Notes: generated by a model not told the origin, from the letters alone. A stretch of DNA of 52,858 bases from CAZZIQ01 sp964654355 (GCA_964654355.1 CAZZIQ010000003.1:1-52858); one strand, 5' to 3'. Positions 26,001-35,201 are shown, numbered from the stretch's first letter. Numbers and translations are program-made.

Positions 26001-26544
26001 GGGGAATTTGCAGGGCGATCGTAATCGTAGTTGTACGGTGGCGGGTCTGGTGGTGGCGCTGCAGATTCGACAAACTGCCCGCGGCGCCATGGCCTTTGTG
26101 ACACTGGATGACCGAACTGGCCGAGTCGAACTGAAGCTCTTCAACGAGGCGTATCAGCGCTTCCGCACGCTGTTGGAGCGGGACCGCGTATTGGTTGCCG
26201 TGGGGCCAGTGGCCGTCGACGAATACAGTGGTGCACTGGCGATGACGGTGGATGAGTTGTTGGATCTGGATCAGACGCGCAGTCGGTATGCGCGGGCATT
26301 GGTGTTGCATCCGCCCGAATCGGTGTGGGGCCCCGAATTTAGCCAAGCGCTGGCAGAATTATTGGCGCCGTTTCGTGAGGGCGGGCGCTGTCCGGTGCTG
26401 GTGCAATGGCGTCAGGGCGAGGCACAGGGCTGCCTCAAGCTCGGCGATACATGGAAAATCCAGCCCTTACATGGCTTGATGCAGCGCTTGGCCGGCTGGC
26501 TGGGCGAGCGCAATGTGCGTTTGGAGTATCCTTCCGCACCATGA
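23047..26544 (+). CDS. dnaE: DNA polymerase III alpha subunit
   Basis: Replicative polymerase catalytic subunit. 1165 residues. Domains in order: PHP (FVHLHVHSAYSLEDG), palm with catalytic Asp398 and Asp400 in SMPDFDIDF, thumb and fingers (PVGPGRGSGAGSLVAFSL; GYGFNKSHSAAYAL-type motif), helix-hairpin-helix around VNKRVMEALIRAGALD, an internal beta-clamp-binding sequence GQEDLFGG, and a C-terminal OB fold with the tau-binding region. This is the E. coli DnaE1 type; no proofreading exonuclease is fused. It overlaps rnhB by four bases, and accA follows after 40 bases. Confidence 0.97.
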   Translation: MSFVHLHVHSAYSLEDGTIDPKKLVAAVAAAGMPAVAMTDMGNLFAAIRFYRAAMQAGVQPIFGAEMRIRNPEDATQPWRMVVLAQNAQGWLHLKQLISRGYREGQHQGLPLLEREWLLEKADGLMLLSGGRAGDVGQALLANDVGLARTCAERWQQAFADRFYFELIRTGRAGEEEVLHAQLKLAAKLTIPVVATNDVRFLKQEDFEAHEARVCIRGGWQLDSVHRPREYSEDQYLRSAEEMAKRFKDIPEALSNTVAIARRCATPLQLGEPRLPEFPIPAGMTLSGFFRKQAEEGLQERLPELYPQGLNTEQRTFYAARLQRELDVIEQMGFPGYFLIVSDFIRWAKKHGIPVGPGRGSGAGSLVAFSLRITDLDPLRYELLFERFLNPERVSMPDFDIDFCMERRDEVIDYVAETYGRDRVSQIITFGSMNAKAVVRDVARVLGYPYGFADRLAKLIPFDLKMTLAKALEESEELAERYKNEDDVRDTLDLAQALEGLPRNAGKHAGGVVISPSDINDFSPIYCESGGSSLVTQFDKDDVEAAGLVKFDFLGLRTLTILDWAVEIINRKRKEQGVDPLRLEALTLDDPDTYALFSRGDTTAVFQFESRGMKDYLRKLQPSTFEDIIALAALFRPGPLGSGMVDDFIERRHGRAKVSYPHPLLEPILKPTYGVIVYQEQVMQIAQVLAGYSLGGADLLRRAMGKKKPEEMAKQREIFMEGAAKNDIDPKQATSIFDLMEKFAEYGFNKSHSAAYALVAYHTAWLKAHEPAAFMAAVLSAVMEDTDKVVGLIEECRSMQLQVRSPDINRSEYRFGVDPKGRIVYGLGGIKGVGEAAIELIIQARTEKGAFADLLDLCRRVDHSKVNKRVMEALIRAGALDSLVATSDDQPAYPARASLLTALPLALAAAEREAEDRARGQEDLFGGPVGDTGQSQTETAVWSDVKPWSEEERLRGEKDTLGLYLTGHPFDRYERELAHVASTRLGNLQGDRNRSCTVAGLVVALQIRQTARGAMAFVTLDDRTGRVELKLFNEAYQRFRTLLERDRVLVAVGPVAVDEYSGALAMTVDELLDLDQTRSRYARALVLHPPESVWGPEFSQALAELLAPFREGGRCPVLVQWRQGEAQGCLKLGDTWKIQPLHGLMQRLAGWLGERNVRLEYPSAP

Positions 26545-26584
26545 TCCGGAACATCGGTGGTTAGACCGGCTATAGAGTGAACGC

Positions 26585-27541
26585 ATGAACCTGAATTTTC
26601 TTGATTTCGAACAACCGATTGCAGAGCTGGAAGCCAAGATTGAAGAGCTGCAGCGCGTCAGTGGGAACAACGCGTTGGATATTGCGGATGAGGTCGAGCG
26701 GCTCCGCGGGAAGAGCGAAGATCTGACCAAAAACATTTTCTCGAATTTGTCGGCTTGGCAGATCTCTCAATTAGCACGTCATCCTCAGCGTCCCTATACC
26801 CTGGATTACGCCAAGCACTTGCTGACCGATTTTGAAGAGATACATGGCGATCGCAGTTTTTCTGATGACAAAGCCATTGTCTGCGGCATGGGGCGTTTAG
26901 ATGATCGCCCGGTCATCGTGATCGGTCACCAGAAGGGTCGTGATACCAAAGAAAAAGTGTTGCGCAATTTCGGCATGCCGCGCCCCGAGGGTTACCGCAA
27001 AGCGCTTCGTGTGATGCGCATGGCGGAGCGCTTCAATTTGCCTATCCTGACGTTCATCGATACCCCGGGTGCGTATCCGGGTGTGGACGCTGAAGAACGT
27101 GGTCAGAGTGAGGCGATTGCACGCAATTTGTTTGTCATGGCTAAGCTACGCACGCCAATCATCGCCACCGTGATTGGCGAGGGTGGCTCCGGCGGTGCAT
27201 TGGCGATTGGCGTTGGTGATCGCCTGCAAATGTTGCAATACAGCACCTATTCCGTGATTTCGCCAGAAGGCTGCGCTTCGATTCTGTGGAAGAGCGCAGA
27301 GAAGGCGAGTGACGCGGCGGAGGCGATGGGGCTAACGGCGCCACGGTTACAAGAGCTCGGTTTGGTCGACGAAGTCGTCGATGAGCCACTGGGTGGTGCG
27401 CATCGTGATCCTGCTGGCGCCGCAGCGCGTCTGCGCCTCTCTTTGATTGCAGCTTTGGATGAGCTGAGTATGAAGCCATTGGATGACTTGATTGCCTCGC
27501 GCATGCAACGCTTGCGCAGCTATGGAAACTTCAGCGGCTGA
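26585..27541 (+). CDS. accA: Acetyl-CoA carboxylase carboxyltransferase alpha subunit
   Basis: With AccD it moves the carboxyl group from biotin to acetyl-CoA, giving malonyl-CoA. 318 residues. It has the N-terminal coiled region (NFLDFEQPIAELEAKIEEL), the RPYTLDYA segment, and the crotonase-fold core with ILTFIDTPGAYPG.DAE.RGQ, GEGGSGGALAI and SVISPEGCASILWK. It closely follows dnaE, as in E. coli and Pseudomonas. The stop lies inside tilS by 20 bases if tilS starts at 27522. Confidence 0.97.
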   Translation: MNLNFLDFEQPIAELEAKIEELQRVSGNNALDIADEVERLRGKSEDLTKNIFSNLSAWQISQLARHPQRPYTLDYAKHLLTDFEEIHGDRSFSDDKAIVCGMGRLDDRPVIVIGHQKGRDTKEKVLRNFGMPRPEGYRKALRVMRMAERFNLPILTFIDTPGAYPGVDAEERGQSEAIARNLFVMAKLRTPIIATVIGEGGSGGALAIGVGDRLQMLQYSTYSVISPEGCASILWKSAEKASDAAEAMGLTAPRLQELGLVDEVVDEPLGGAHRDPAGAAARLRLSLIAALDELSMKPLDDLIASRMQRLRSYGNFSG

Positions 27542-28967
27542 TTCTTCTGCGCATTTCACGGCGCACTCCTCCATGCAGGCGCTTACGCAGGCTGAGTTTG
27601 TTGGCCTGCAGGCTCGCCTACTGACTGATTTACAGCAAGCCTTGCAAGACGCGGATGCCTTCGCGTCTACAGTGCCCATTCATGTGGCCTACAGCGGCGG
27701 CCTCGATTCCACGGTTTTGTTGTTGTGTGTGCAACGTTTATTGCGAGCGCAGCGACAATCACAGCGCTTGCGTGCGATTCATATTCATCATGGCTGGGCC
27801 GCCTCGGACGCCTTTGCTGAGCATGCTGAACAGTTTTGTGCGCAACACGACATTCCACTCACTGTCATTTCAGTCGACGCGACACCGCACGTCGGCGAAG
27901 GCCGCGAAGCAGCCGCGCGCAAGGCTCGTCGTATGGCCTTCAAGCAGGTGCTTGGCCCGCATGCGCTTTTACTTGCGGCTCAGCACCAAGAGGATCAAGC
28001 CGAGACGCTGATACTGCGCTTGCTACGTGGCAGTGGTATCGAGGCACTCGCAGCGATGGAGGCGAAGACAGCGTTGGGTCAGGGGTGGTTGCTGCGTCCA
28101 TGGTTGCAGCAAAAACGCGCCGACCTCCAGGCATGGGCGCTGTATCAAAATGCTTCTGCGCATGACCTGGATTGGATTGAAGATCCGAGTAACGCAGACC
28201 TTTCGCTGGATCGTAATTACCTGCGACAGGCTGTCATGCCTTTGCTAGAGGCACGATGGCCCGGAGTGGCGCAGCGTTTCGGCACCGTGGCGCAGCATGC
28301 GGCCGACACCCGAGAGGTGTTACAGCAGCATTTCGAACAATGGCTGGCTGCTTGGGGCGCCGAGTTGGGGGCGGAACGCTTGCCGTTGGCTGCGCTGTAT
28401 GCGCTGGATCTACCCGCACAGCGCTTGTTGCTGCGCGCAGCGGCGCGCGCGCGTGGAGTGCGCCTTCCTGGTGGCAAGCGCTTGGAAGAAGCGCTCGCAC
28501 AATTTCTTCATGCCGATGCCTCGCGTCAGCCAAGTTTGAGCTGGCAGGATCCCGAAGCGGGTTGCACGCAATTACGACGCTATCGCGATCATCTCTATTG
28601 GGTGCAGGTGGCCGCTGATCAGCCATCAGCGTTGCCTGAGCGTTGCGAATGGCAACCGAGTCCGATGGCCCTGCGTTCACTGCCGCTGGGGCAGGGGATT
28701 GCGCAGGCTTGGTTGGCTGCGTCAGATTGGTCGCTCGGCCGCTGGATGGCGAATGCACGCATGCGGACTGCCGCCAATCGTCCGAGTCGGCGTCTGCGCA
28801 ACCTTCTGCAGGAGGCCGGAATCCCGCCCTGGGAACGCGCGCGATTGGCTTGCCTGTGGCACGGTGAGCGGTTGGTCGCGGTGGATTCACTCTGGATCGA
28901 CCCGGAATACCGTGCAAAACCGGATGAGGCGGGTTGGATTCCGCAATGCGCGGTCGGTTTTCATTGA
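27522..28967 (+). CDS. tilS: tRNA(Ile)-lysidine synthase
   Basis: Ligates lysine to C34 of the AUA-reading tRNA-Ile, changing its identity from Met to Ile. 481 residues. The PP-loop AYSGGLDSTVLL is at about 56-67. AIHIHHGW, AARKARRMAF and HQEDQAETLILRLLRGSG follow in the N-terminal domain; the C-terminal TilS domain shows RPSRRLRNLLQEAGIPPWER. The start is uncertain: ATG at 27522 overlaps accA, while ATG at 27573 gives a shorter and perhaps more typical N-terminus. Neither has a good Shine-Dalgarno. Confidence 0.93.
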   Translation: METSAADSSAHFTAHSSMQALTQAEFVGLQARLLTDLQQALQDADAFASTVPIHVAYSGGLDSTVLLLCVQRLLRAQRQSQRLRAIHIHHGWAASDAFAEHAEQFCAQHDIPLTVISVDATPHVGEGREAAARKARRMAFKQVLGPHALLLAAQHQEDQAETLILRLLRGSGIEALAAMEAKTALGQGWLLRPWLQQKRADLQAWALYQNASAHDLDWIEDPSNADLSLDRNYLRQAVMPLLEARWPGVAQRFGTVAQHAADTREVLQQHFEQWLAAWGAELGAERLPLAALYALDLPAQRLLLRAAARARGVRLPGGKRLEEALAQFLHADASRQPSLSWQDPEAGCTQLRRYRDHLYWVQVAADQPSALPERCEWQPSPMALRSLPLGQGIAQAWLAASDWSLGRWMANARMRTAANRPSRRLRNLLQEAGIPPWERARLACLWHGERLVAVDSLWIDPEYRAKPDEAGWIPQCAVGFH

Positions 28968-29044
28968 AAGCGTAGGCCGAAACGCCGACAATGGGCGCCC
29001 ATGCCGCACCCTGATTTCCCCCGCTGGTTCGACCTGGACAACGC

Positions 29045-30703
29045 ATGACGCGTTATATCTTCATCACCGGTGGTGTTGTCTCTTCGCTCGGTAAGGGCAT
29101 TGCTTCTGCATCCCTTGGCGCAATCCTTGAATCGCGTGGCTTGAAAGTCACGTTGATGAAGCTCGATCCGTATCTAAATGTGGATCCGGGCACAATGAGT
29201 CCGTTCCAGCATGGCGAGGTTTTCGTCACCGAAGACGGTGCCGAGACCGACCTTGATTTGGGGCACTACGAGCGTTTCGTGCGTACGCGCATGACCCGTA
29301 ATAACAATTACACCTCGGGCCAGATCTATGATCGCGTGCTGCGCAAAGAGCGTCGCGGTGATTACTTGGGCGCAACTGTGCAGGTGATTCCGCACGTAAC
29401 AGATGAGATCAAGCAGGCGATTGAGGTTGGCTCGAAAGGTTACGACGTCGCGCTGGTGGAAATTGGTGGCACGGTCGGTGACATCGAATCACAACCCTTC
29501 CTTGAAGCGATTCGTCAGATGGGTTTGCAGCTGGGACGCAATCGTGTGCTGTACATGCACCTGACGTTGCTGCCGTGGATTCAGGTGTCGGGTGAATTGA
29601 AGACGAAGCCGACCCAGCACTCGGTCAAAGAGCTGCGCACCATCGGGATTCAGCCCGACATTCTGGTCTGTCGTGCCGATCGTCCGATTCCGGAAACCGA
29701 GCGACGCAAGATTGCGTTGTTTACGAATGTCGAAGAGCGCGCAGTCATTGCGGCGCTCGATGCCAGCAGCATTTACAAGATTCCGCTCTCACTGCACGAA
29801 CAGGGCATGGATGAGATCGTGGTGGAAAAACTCGGTCTCGATGTGCCGCCAGCGGATTTGCATGAATGGCAGAAGGTGGTTGATGCGCTTGAGCATCCGC
29901 AGCGTGAAATTACCATCGGTATGGTTGGCAAGTACGTTGATCTAACCGAGTCCTATAAGTCCCTTTCGGAGGCCTTGATCCATGCCGGCATTCAAACCGG
30001 CGCTAAGGTGCGGATCCGTTATTTGGATTCCGAAGAAATCGAATCGGGCAAGCAGGAATGTTTTGAAAAGCTGGCTGCACTTGATGCAATCCTAGTGCCG
30101 GGTGGCTTTGGTGAGCGCGGCGTTGAAGGCAAGATCGAAACCGTACGTTATGCGCGCGAGAACAACATTCCCTATCTGGGCATTTGCCTCGGGATGCAGG
30201 TCGCTGTCGTGGAATGCGCGCGCAATCTGGCTGGCCTTGAGGGCGCGCACAGTACCGAGTTTAAGGTGGATACCCCGCATCCGGTCATTGCCATGATCAC
30301 CGAGTGGACGAAAGCCGATGGTGGGGTTGAGCAGCGTACCGATAAAACCGATCTGGGTGGCACTATGCGTTTGGGTGGCTATGAATGCCGCCTCGCTGAG
30401 GATTCCAAGGCACGCGCTTTGTATGGCAAAGACGTGATTGTCGAGCGTCATCGTCATCGCTACGAGGTGAATGATGGTTATGTCGAGCGTCTTGAAGCGG
30501 CGGGATTAAAAATTTCGGGTCGTTCGCTCGATGGTCGTTTGGTGGAGATGGTCGAATATCCCGAGCATCGCTGGTTTGTTGCCTGTCAGTTTCATCCGGA
30601 ATTCACTTCGACGCCGCGCGATGGGCATCCGCTCTTTACCGGATTTGTCCAGGCTGCTGAAGCCTATGCCGCTGAGCGCAGCACGCGCGCATCGGCTGCC
30701 TAG
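29045..30703 (+). CDS. pyrG: CTP synthase
   Basis: Converts UTP to CTP with ATP and glutamine. 552 residues. The N-terminal amidoligase domain starts TRYIFITGGVVSSLGKGI and includes LDPYLNVDPGTMSPFQHGEV. The C-terminal class I glutamine amidotransferase carries nucleophile Cys381 in YLGICLGMQ and the His/Glu pair in CQFHPEF. A 77-base gap separates it from tilS, and it is followed by kdsA and eno, the Pseudomonas order. The preceding gap shows no clear promoter. Confidence 0.97.
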   Translation: MTRYIFITGGVVSSLGKGIASASLGAILESRGLKVTLMKLDPYLNVDPGTMSPFQHGEVFVTEDGAETDLDLGHYERFVRTRMTRNNNYTSGQIYDRVLRKERRGDYLGATVQVIPHVTDEIKQAIEVGSKGYDVALVEIGGTVGDIESQPFLEAIRQMGLQLGRNRVLYMHLTLLPWIQVSGELKTKPTQHSVKELRTIGIQPDILVCRADRPIPETERRKIALFTNVEERAVIAALDASSIYKIPLSLHEQGMDEIVVEKLGLDVPPADLHEWQKVVDALEHPQREITIGMVGKYVDLTESYKSLSEALIHAGIQTGAKVRIRYLDSEEIESGKQECFEKLAALDAILVPGGFGERGVEGKIETVRYARENNIPYLGICLGMQVAVVECARNLAGLEGAHSTEFKVDTPHPVIAMITEWTKADGGVEQRTDKTDLGGTMRLGGYECRLAEDSKARALYGKDVIVERHRHRYEVNDGYVERLEAAGLKISGRSLDGRLVEMVEYPEHRWFVACQFHPEFTSTPRDGHPLFTGFVQAAEAYAAERSTRASAA

Positions 30704-30720
30704 TTCAAGGAGAGCTTGTT

Positions 30721-31554
30721 ATGCGCTTGTGCGATTTTGAAGTCGGTTTGGAACAACCATTTTTCTTGATTGCAGGCCCATGCGTCATTGAAAGCGAAGC
30801 CTTGGCACTCGAAACCGCAGCGCAGTTGAAAGAGATTACGGGTCGCCTCGGCATTCCCTTCATCTACAAGTCCTCTTTCGATAAAGCCAATCGCACCTCT
30901 GCGAACAGTTTTCGTGGTCCCGGTCTTAGCGAGGGTTTGGAGATCTTGGCCAAGGTGAAGCGTGAATTGAATGTGCCGGTATTGACCGATGTGCATGAAG
31001 ACACGCCTTTGGATGAAGTGGCGGAAGTGGTCGATGTGCTGCAGACCCCGGCGTTCTTGTGTCGCCAAACCAACTTTATTCAGAACGTCGCCCGTGCGGG
31101 GCGTCCGGTCAATATTAAGAAGGGCCAGTTCTTGGCGCCGTGGGACATGAAAAATGTCATCGATAAGGCGCGAGCCGTCGGCAATGACCAGATCATGGCT
31201 TGTGAGCGCGGGGTGAGCTTTGGCTACAACACATTGATTTCCGATATGCGTGGCTTAGTGGTGATGCGAGAAACCGGTGCGCCGGTCGTATTTGATGCCA
31301 CCCATTCGGTTCAGCAGCCCGGTGGTCAGGGGGGTAGCTCAGGTGGTCAACGTGAGTTTGTCCCGGTATTGGCGCGTGCGGCTGTTGCCTCTGGGGTTGC
31401 TGGTTTGTTTATGGAAACCCACCCAAATCCAGAGTGTGCGCTGAGTGATGGCCCTAATGCATGGCCGTTAGGGCAAATGGAAGCGCTGCTGGAAACATTG
31501 AAAACATTGGATGAGACCGTCAAGAAGGCGGGCTTTATTGAAGAGACGCTCTAA
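30721..31554 (+). CDS. kdsA: 3-deoxy-D-manno-octulosonate 8-phosphate synthase
   Basis: Condenses phosphoenolpyruvate with arabinose 5-phosphate to make KDO-8-phosphate for the LPS inner core. 277 residues with IAGPCVIESE, the YKSSFDKANRTS phosphate-binding loop, PVLTDVHED, FLCRQTNFI and FDATHSVQQPGGQGGSSGGQ. The Asn in KKGQFLAPWDMKNV suggests the metal-independent class, as in E. coli. It sits directly before eno, which makes its substrate phosphoenolpyruvate. AAGGAG lies upstream of the ATG. Confidence 0.96.
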   Translation: MRLCDFEVGLEQPFFLIAGPCVIESEALALETAAQLKEITGRLGIPFIYKSSFDKANRTSANSFRGPGLSEGLEILAKVKRELNVPVLTDVHEDTPLDEVAEVVDVLQTPAFLCRQTNFIQNVARAGRPVNIKKGQFLAPWDMKNVIDKARAVGNDQIMACERGVSFGYNTLISDMRGLVVMRETGAPVVFDATHSVQQPGGQGGSSGGQREFVPVLARAAVASGVAGLFMETHPNPECALSDGPNAWPLGQMEALLETLKTLDETVKKAGFIEETL

Positions 31555-31583
31555 CTCAGAGCGCGTTGTCATCAGGGAAGAAC

Positions 31584-32879
31584 ATGTCTGCGATTCAGAG
31601 TATTCACGCGCGCGAGATCTTGGATTCTCGCGGTAATCCCACGGTTGAAGTGGATGTGGTGTTGGCCGATGGCGCACGGGGTCGTGCGGCTGTTCCGTCT
31701 GGCGCCTCCACGGGTTCACGCGAAGCCCTTGAACTGCGCGACGGTGATGCCAAACGTTACCTCGGTAAAGGGGTGCAAAAGGCGGTGGCCAATGTGAATG
31801 GCGAAATTGCCAACGCTGTGATCGGTATGGATGCTGCGGCGCAGGTTGAGATCGATCGTACGATGATCGAGCTCGATGGCACTGAGACCAAGAGCCGCTT
31901 AGGTGCGAATGCGATTCTTGGCGTCTCCATGGCGTGTGCGCATGCCGCTGCAGCGAGTGCGGGCGTGCCCCTGTATCAGCATCTTCAAGGTGGGCGAACG
32001 CTGCGTATGCCTGTGCCCATGATGAACATCATCAATGGCGGCGCGCATGCGGATAACAGCGTCGATCTGCAAGAATTCATGATCTTGCCAGTGGGTGCGA
32101 GCAGCATTGCTGAAGCGGTACGTTGGGGTGCGGAAGTGTTTCACGCTTTGAAGAAGGTGTTGGGCAGTCGCGGTCTGAATACTGCGGTGGGCGATGAGGG
32201 CGGTTTTGCACCTGACCTTGGCTCCAATCAAGAAGCGATCGAAGTCATTCTCGAAGCCATTGAGAAGGCTGGCTATAAGGCGGGACAAGACATTTATCTT
32301 GGCATCGATGCGGCAAGCTCAGAATTCTATAAGGATGGAAAGTATCACTTGTCTGCCGAAGGTAAGAGCCTCGATTCTGCAGGCATGATTGATGTGTTGG
32401 CTTCGTGGGTTGCGCAGTATCCGATCCTCACCATTGAAGATGGTTTGGATGAAGGGGACTGGAAAGGTTGGAAGCTGCTGACCGAGCGCTTAGGTACGGA
32501 CGTACAGTTGGTCGGTGATGATTTGTTTGTCACCAACCCGAAGATCCTGCGCGAGGGTATCGATAAGGGCATCGGTAATTCGATTCTGATTAAGGTGAAC
32601 CAGATTGGCACCCTGACCGAAACGCTCGAAGCGATTGATATGGCACATGCAGCCGGCTATAGCGCGGTGGTCTCGCACCGTTCGGGTGAAACTGAAGACA
32701 CCACCATTGCGGATCTTGCTGTGGCAACCGGCGCGGGTCAGATCAAGACGGGCTCGCTGTCGCGTTCGGATCGTGTAGCCAAGTACAACCAGCTCATTCG
32801 TATCGAAGAGGCCTTGGGTTCGGCCGTGCAGTACGCGGGTCAGGCAGCCTTCGCTCATCTGCCGCGGATGCGCAGCTAG
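31584..32879 (+). CDS. eno: Enolase
   Basis: Glycolytic interconversion of 2-phosphoglycerate and phosphoenolpyruvate; in many Gammaproteobacteria also a degradosome component. 431 residues. It starts MSAIQSIHAREILDSRGNPT, with SGASTGSREALELRD, the catalytic Glu region GDEGGFAP, metal ligands in LTIEDGLDE and LVGDDLFVTN, a Lys in ILIKVNQIGT, and SHRSGETEDTTIADL. The ATG at 31584 is chosen because AGGGAAG lies 5-10 bases before it and the product then begins as other enolases do; a TTG at 31566 is in frame but unsupported. Confidence 0.97.
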   Translation: MSAIQSIHAREILDSRGNPTVEVDVVLADGARGRAAVPSGASTGSREALELRDGDAKRYLGKGVQKAVANVNGEIANAVIGMDAAAQVEIDRTMIELDGTETKSRLGANAILGVSMACAHAAAASAGVPLYQHLQGGRTLRMPVPMMNIINGGAHADNSVDLQEFMILPVGASSIAEAVRWGAEVFHALKKVLGSRGLNTAVGDEGGFAPDLGSNQEAIEVILEAIEKAGYKAGQDIYLGIDAASSEFYKDGKYHLSAEGKSLDSAGMIDVLASWVAQYPILTIEDGLDEGDWKGWKLLTERLGTDVQLVGDDLFVTNPKILREGIDKGIGNSILIKVNQIGTLTETLEAIDMAHAAGYSAVVSHRSGETEDTTIADLAVATGAGQIKTGSLSRSDRVAKYNQLIRIEEALGSAVQYAGQAAFAHLPRMRS

Positions 32880-32896
32880 CGCAACGTTGAAGACCG

Positions 32897-33241
32897 GTGC
32901 GACGCTGGGCCTGGGTCATCCTGTTGTCGCTGCTCTTGCTTGGTCTGCAGGCTCGGCTTTGGTTTGCAGATGGTGGGTTGCGTGAAGCCTCTAGTTTGCG
33001 TAAAGCGATTGACGCACAAACGGCAGAAAACCAACGGATTGACGAGTGCAATGCACGACTTCGCGCTGAGCTCAGGGATCTCGAGTCGGGCAAAGAGGCG
33101 CTGGAAGAGCGTGCGCGTTATGACTTGGGCATGATCTTGCCGGACGAGTTGTACGTGCAATTGATCAATGATCCTGCGTCTGAAAATCAAACCACGCCTT
33201 CCATTGTGGCAGAGGGTCTACGATGCGGACCTGGTTCATAA
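32897..33241 (+). CDS. ftsB: Cell division protein FtsB
   Basis: Small bitopic membrane protein of the FtsQLB divisome complex that activates FtsWI. 114 residues: transmembrane helix at about 5-20, a periplasmic coiled coil to about 70 (leucine/acid pattern), then the conserved EALEERARYDLGMI segment. It starts at GTG 32897. The C-terminus is slightly longer than in E. coli and its last 19 bases overlap ispD. eno-ftsB-ispD is the conserved gammaproteobacterial order. Confidence 0.93.
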   Translation: MRRWAWVILLSLLLLGLQARLWFADGGLREASSLRKAIDAQTAENQRIDECNARLRAELRDLESGKEALEERARYDLGMILPDELYVQLINDPASENQTTPSIVAEGLRCGPGS

Positions 33242-33927
33242 TTCCTGCAGCAGGGGGCGGCCACCGTATCGGTGGTGATCGACCCAAGCAATATCAGTCG
33301 CTGGCGGGCAAACCTATGCTCCAGCACACGCTCAATCGATTGGACCAAGTGCCGGATATCGCCGGCGGTGTGATTGCGCTGGCACATGAAGATCCGTTTT
33401 GGGCGGAAATCGAGGTGCCACGTAGTTGGCCACTCGTGACCTGTGTTGGGGGCGCAGAGCGCAACGATTCAGTCTTGGCTGCGTTAGAACATCTCCATGC
33501 GCGAGCTGCGCCGGAAGATTGGGTGTTGGTGCATGATGCTGCGCGTCCGTTGGTGCGGCTGGACGACATCGTCCGGCTGCGTGATGTGGCGACACGCGAG
33601 GGCATCGGTGGCATTCTTGCTGTACCGGTTGCGGATACGTTGAAGCGCGCGACTCAGACAAATCAGACGGCGCGCATTGTGGAAACCGTGGATCGGCAAC
33701 AGCTTTGGCGTGCGCTTACGCCGCAAATGTTTCCCTTGCAGGCCTTGCGTGATGCCTTGCAGCAAGCGCGCGAAGCGGGCATCGTGGTTACGGATGAGGC
33801 GCAGGCAATGGAGTGCATGGGTGTGCAACCGCATTTGGTGCAGGCTGCCGCCGACAACCTCAAAATTACCCATCCGGAAGACTGGGCGCTGGCTGAACAG
33901 ATCCTGCGTAGCCAGTCCTTATCCTGA
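33223..33927 (+). CDS. ispD: 2-C-methyl-D-erythritol 4-phosphate cytidylyltransferase
   Basis: Third MEP-pathway enzyme; transfers CMP from CTP to methylerythritol phosphate. 234 residues with the nucleotide-binding PAAGGGHRIGGDRPKQY (Lys22), SVLAALEHL, VLVHDAARPLV and the C-terminal VTDEAQAMECMG..P.LVQ segments. The start overlaps ftsB. In E. coli ispF follows directly; here purT lies between them. Confidence 0.95.
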   Translation: MRTWFIIPAAGGGHRIGGDRPKQYQSLAGKPMLQHTLNRLDQVPDIAGGVIALAHEDPFWAEIEVPRSWPLVTCVGGAERNDSVLAALEHLHARAAPEDWVLVHDAARPLVRLDDIVRLRDVATREGIGGILAVPVADTLKRATQTNQTARIVETVDRQQLWRALTPQMFPLQALRDALQQAREAGIVVTDEAQAMECMGVQPHLVQAAADNLKITHPEDWALAEQILRSQSLS

Positions 33928-33939
33928 TAAGGACTTTGT

Positions 33940-35199
33940 ATGCCGTTTGATGCGCAAGACCCCGTACTTGGGACACCTGAAAGTGACAGCGCGCTGCGCG
34001 TGTTGTTGCTCGGTGCTGGCGAGTTGGGCAAGGAAGTGATTCTTGAACTGCAGCGCCTCGGCGTAGAAGTGATTGCGGCAGATCGCTATGCCGGTGCGCC
34101 AGGCCATGCCGTTGCGCATCACGCTCGTGTACTCGACATGAGTGATCCGCAGGCGCTGCGTGCCTTGATTGCCCAGGAAAAGCCGCACCTGATCGTGCCA
34201 GAGATTGAGGCCATTGCGACGGAGGTCTTGGCTGAGGTGGAGGCTGCTGGCGATTCGGTAGTCATTCCGACTGCGCGTGCCGCACAACTGACCATGAACC
34301 GTGAAGGCATCCGCCGCTTAGCGGCTGAGACGCTGGGCTTGGCGACCTCAGGTTATGCCTTCGCTGACAGTCTGGAGGAGTTGCAAGCGGAGGCCGATGC
34401 AATCGGTTATCCCTGCATCATCAAGCCGGTGATGTCGTCCTCCGGCAAGGGCCAATCCACGGCCAACAATGCGACAGAGGTTGCGAAATGCTGGGATTAC
34501 GCCATGTCCGGTGGTCGAGTACATCGCGGTCGTGTGATTGTGGAGCAGCGTATTGAGTTTGAGTACGAGATTACCCAGCTCACGGTGCGTGCCTTGAACG
34601 CTGAAGGTGACGTGGAAACGCATTTCTGTGATCCCATCGGGCATCGTCAGGAGCAAGGGGATTATGTCGAGAGCTGGCAGCCACTGCCGATGTCGGCTCT
34701 GGCCTTGCAGCGTTCACGTGAGATTGCAGCAGCGGTAACGGGTGCGCTCGGTGGCCTCGGTATCTTTGGCGTTGAGCTGTTTATTCGAGGGGATGAGGTG
34801 TGGTTCTCAGAAGTCAGTCCGCGTCCGCATGATACGGGCTTGGTAACGTTGGTAACGCAGCGTCAGTCTGAGTTTGCCTTGCATGCGCGCGCCATCCTGG
34901 GGCTGCCGGTTGACGTGCGGCGGATCGCGGCCGGTGCCAGTGCGGTGATCTATGGTGGCATTGAGGCGCGCGGGGTTTCTTATCGGGGAGTGGCGCAGGC
35001 GCTACGCACGAAGGACACTGATCTACGTTTGTTTGGGAAGCCTGAGGCTTTCATGCGTCGGCGTATGGGCGTGGCGTTAGCACATGCGTCTTTAGCTGAA
35101 GATGCCGATGTGCAAAGTATGGCGAAAGTTAATTTGGATTGTCGTACCCGCGCCAAGGCTGCAGCGGCGCAGGTTGAGGTTATTGCCAAGGAGGCATGA
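33940..35199 (+). CDS. purT: Formate-dependent phosphoribosylglycinamide formyltransferase
   Basis: Makes formyl-GAR for purine synthesis from formate and ATP, without folate. 419 residues of the ATP-grasp superfamily. Motifs: LLLGAGELGKEVILELQRLG at the N-terminus, VPEIEAIATEVL, IIKPVMSSSGKGQS, the EFEYEIT.LTVR strand, and FSEVSPRPHDTGLVTL near the metal site. AAGGA lies upstream of the ATG. It sits between ispD and ispF and is joined tightly to both (12 bases and 2 bases), so it is probably co-transcribed although the pathway is unrelated. Its base composition looks like its neighbours, so there is no sign of very recent transfer. Confidence 0.95.
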   Translation: MPFDAQDPVLGTPESDSALRVLLLGAGELGKEVILELQRLGVEVIAADRYAGAPGHAVAHHARVLDMSDPQALRALIAQEKPHLIVPEIEAIATEVLAEVEAAGDSVVIPTARAAQLTMNREGIRRLAAETLGLATSGYAFADSLEELQAEADAIGYPCIIKPVMSSSGKGQSTANNATEVAKCWDYAMSGGRVHRGRVIVEQRIEFEYEITQLTVRALNAEGDVETHFCDPIGHRQEQGDYVESWQPLPMSALALQRSREIAAAVTGALGGLGIFGVELFIRGDEVWFSEVSPRPHDTGLVTLVTQRQSEFALHARAILGLPVDVRRIAAGASAVIYGGIEARGVSYRGVAQALRTKDTDLRLFGKPEAFMRRRMGVALAHASLAEDADVQSMAKVNLDCRTRAKAAAAQVEVIAKEA

Positions 35200-35201
35200 G
35201 C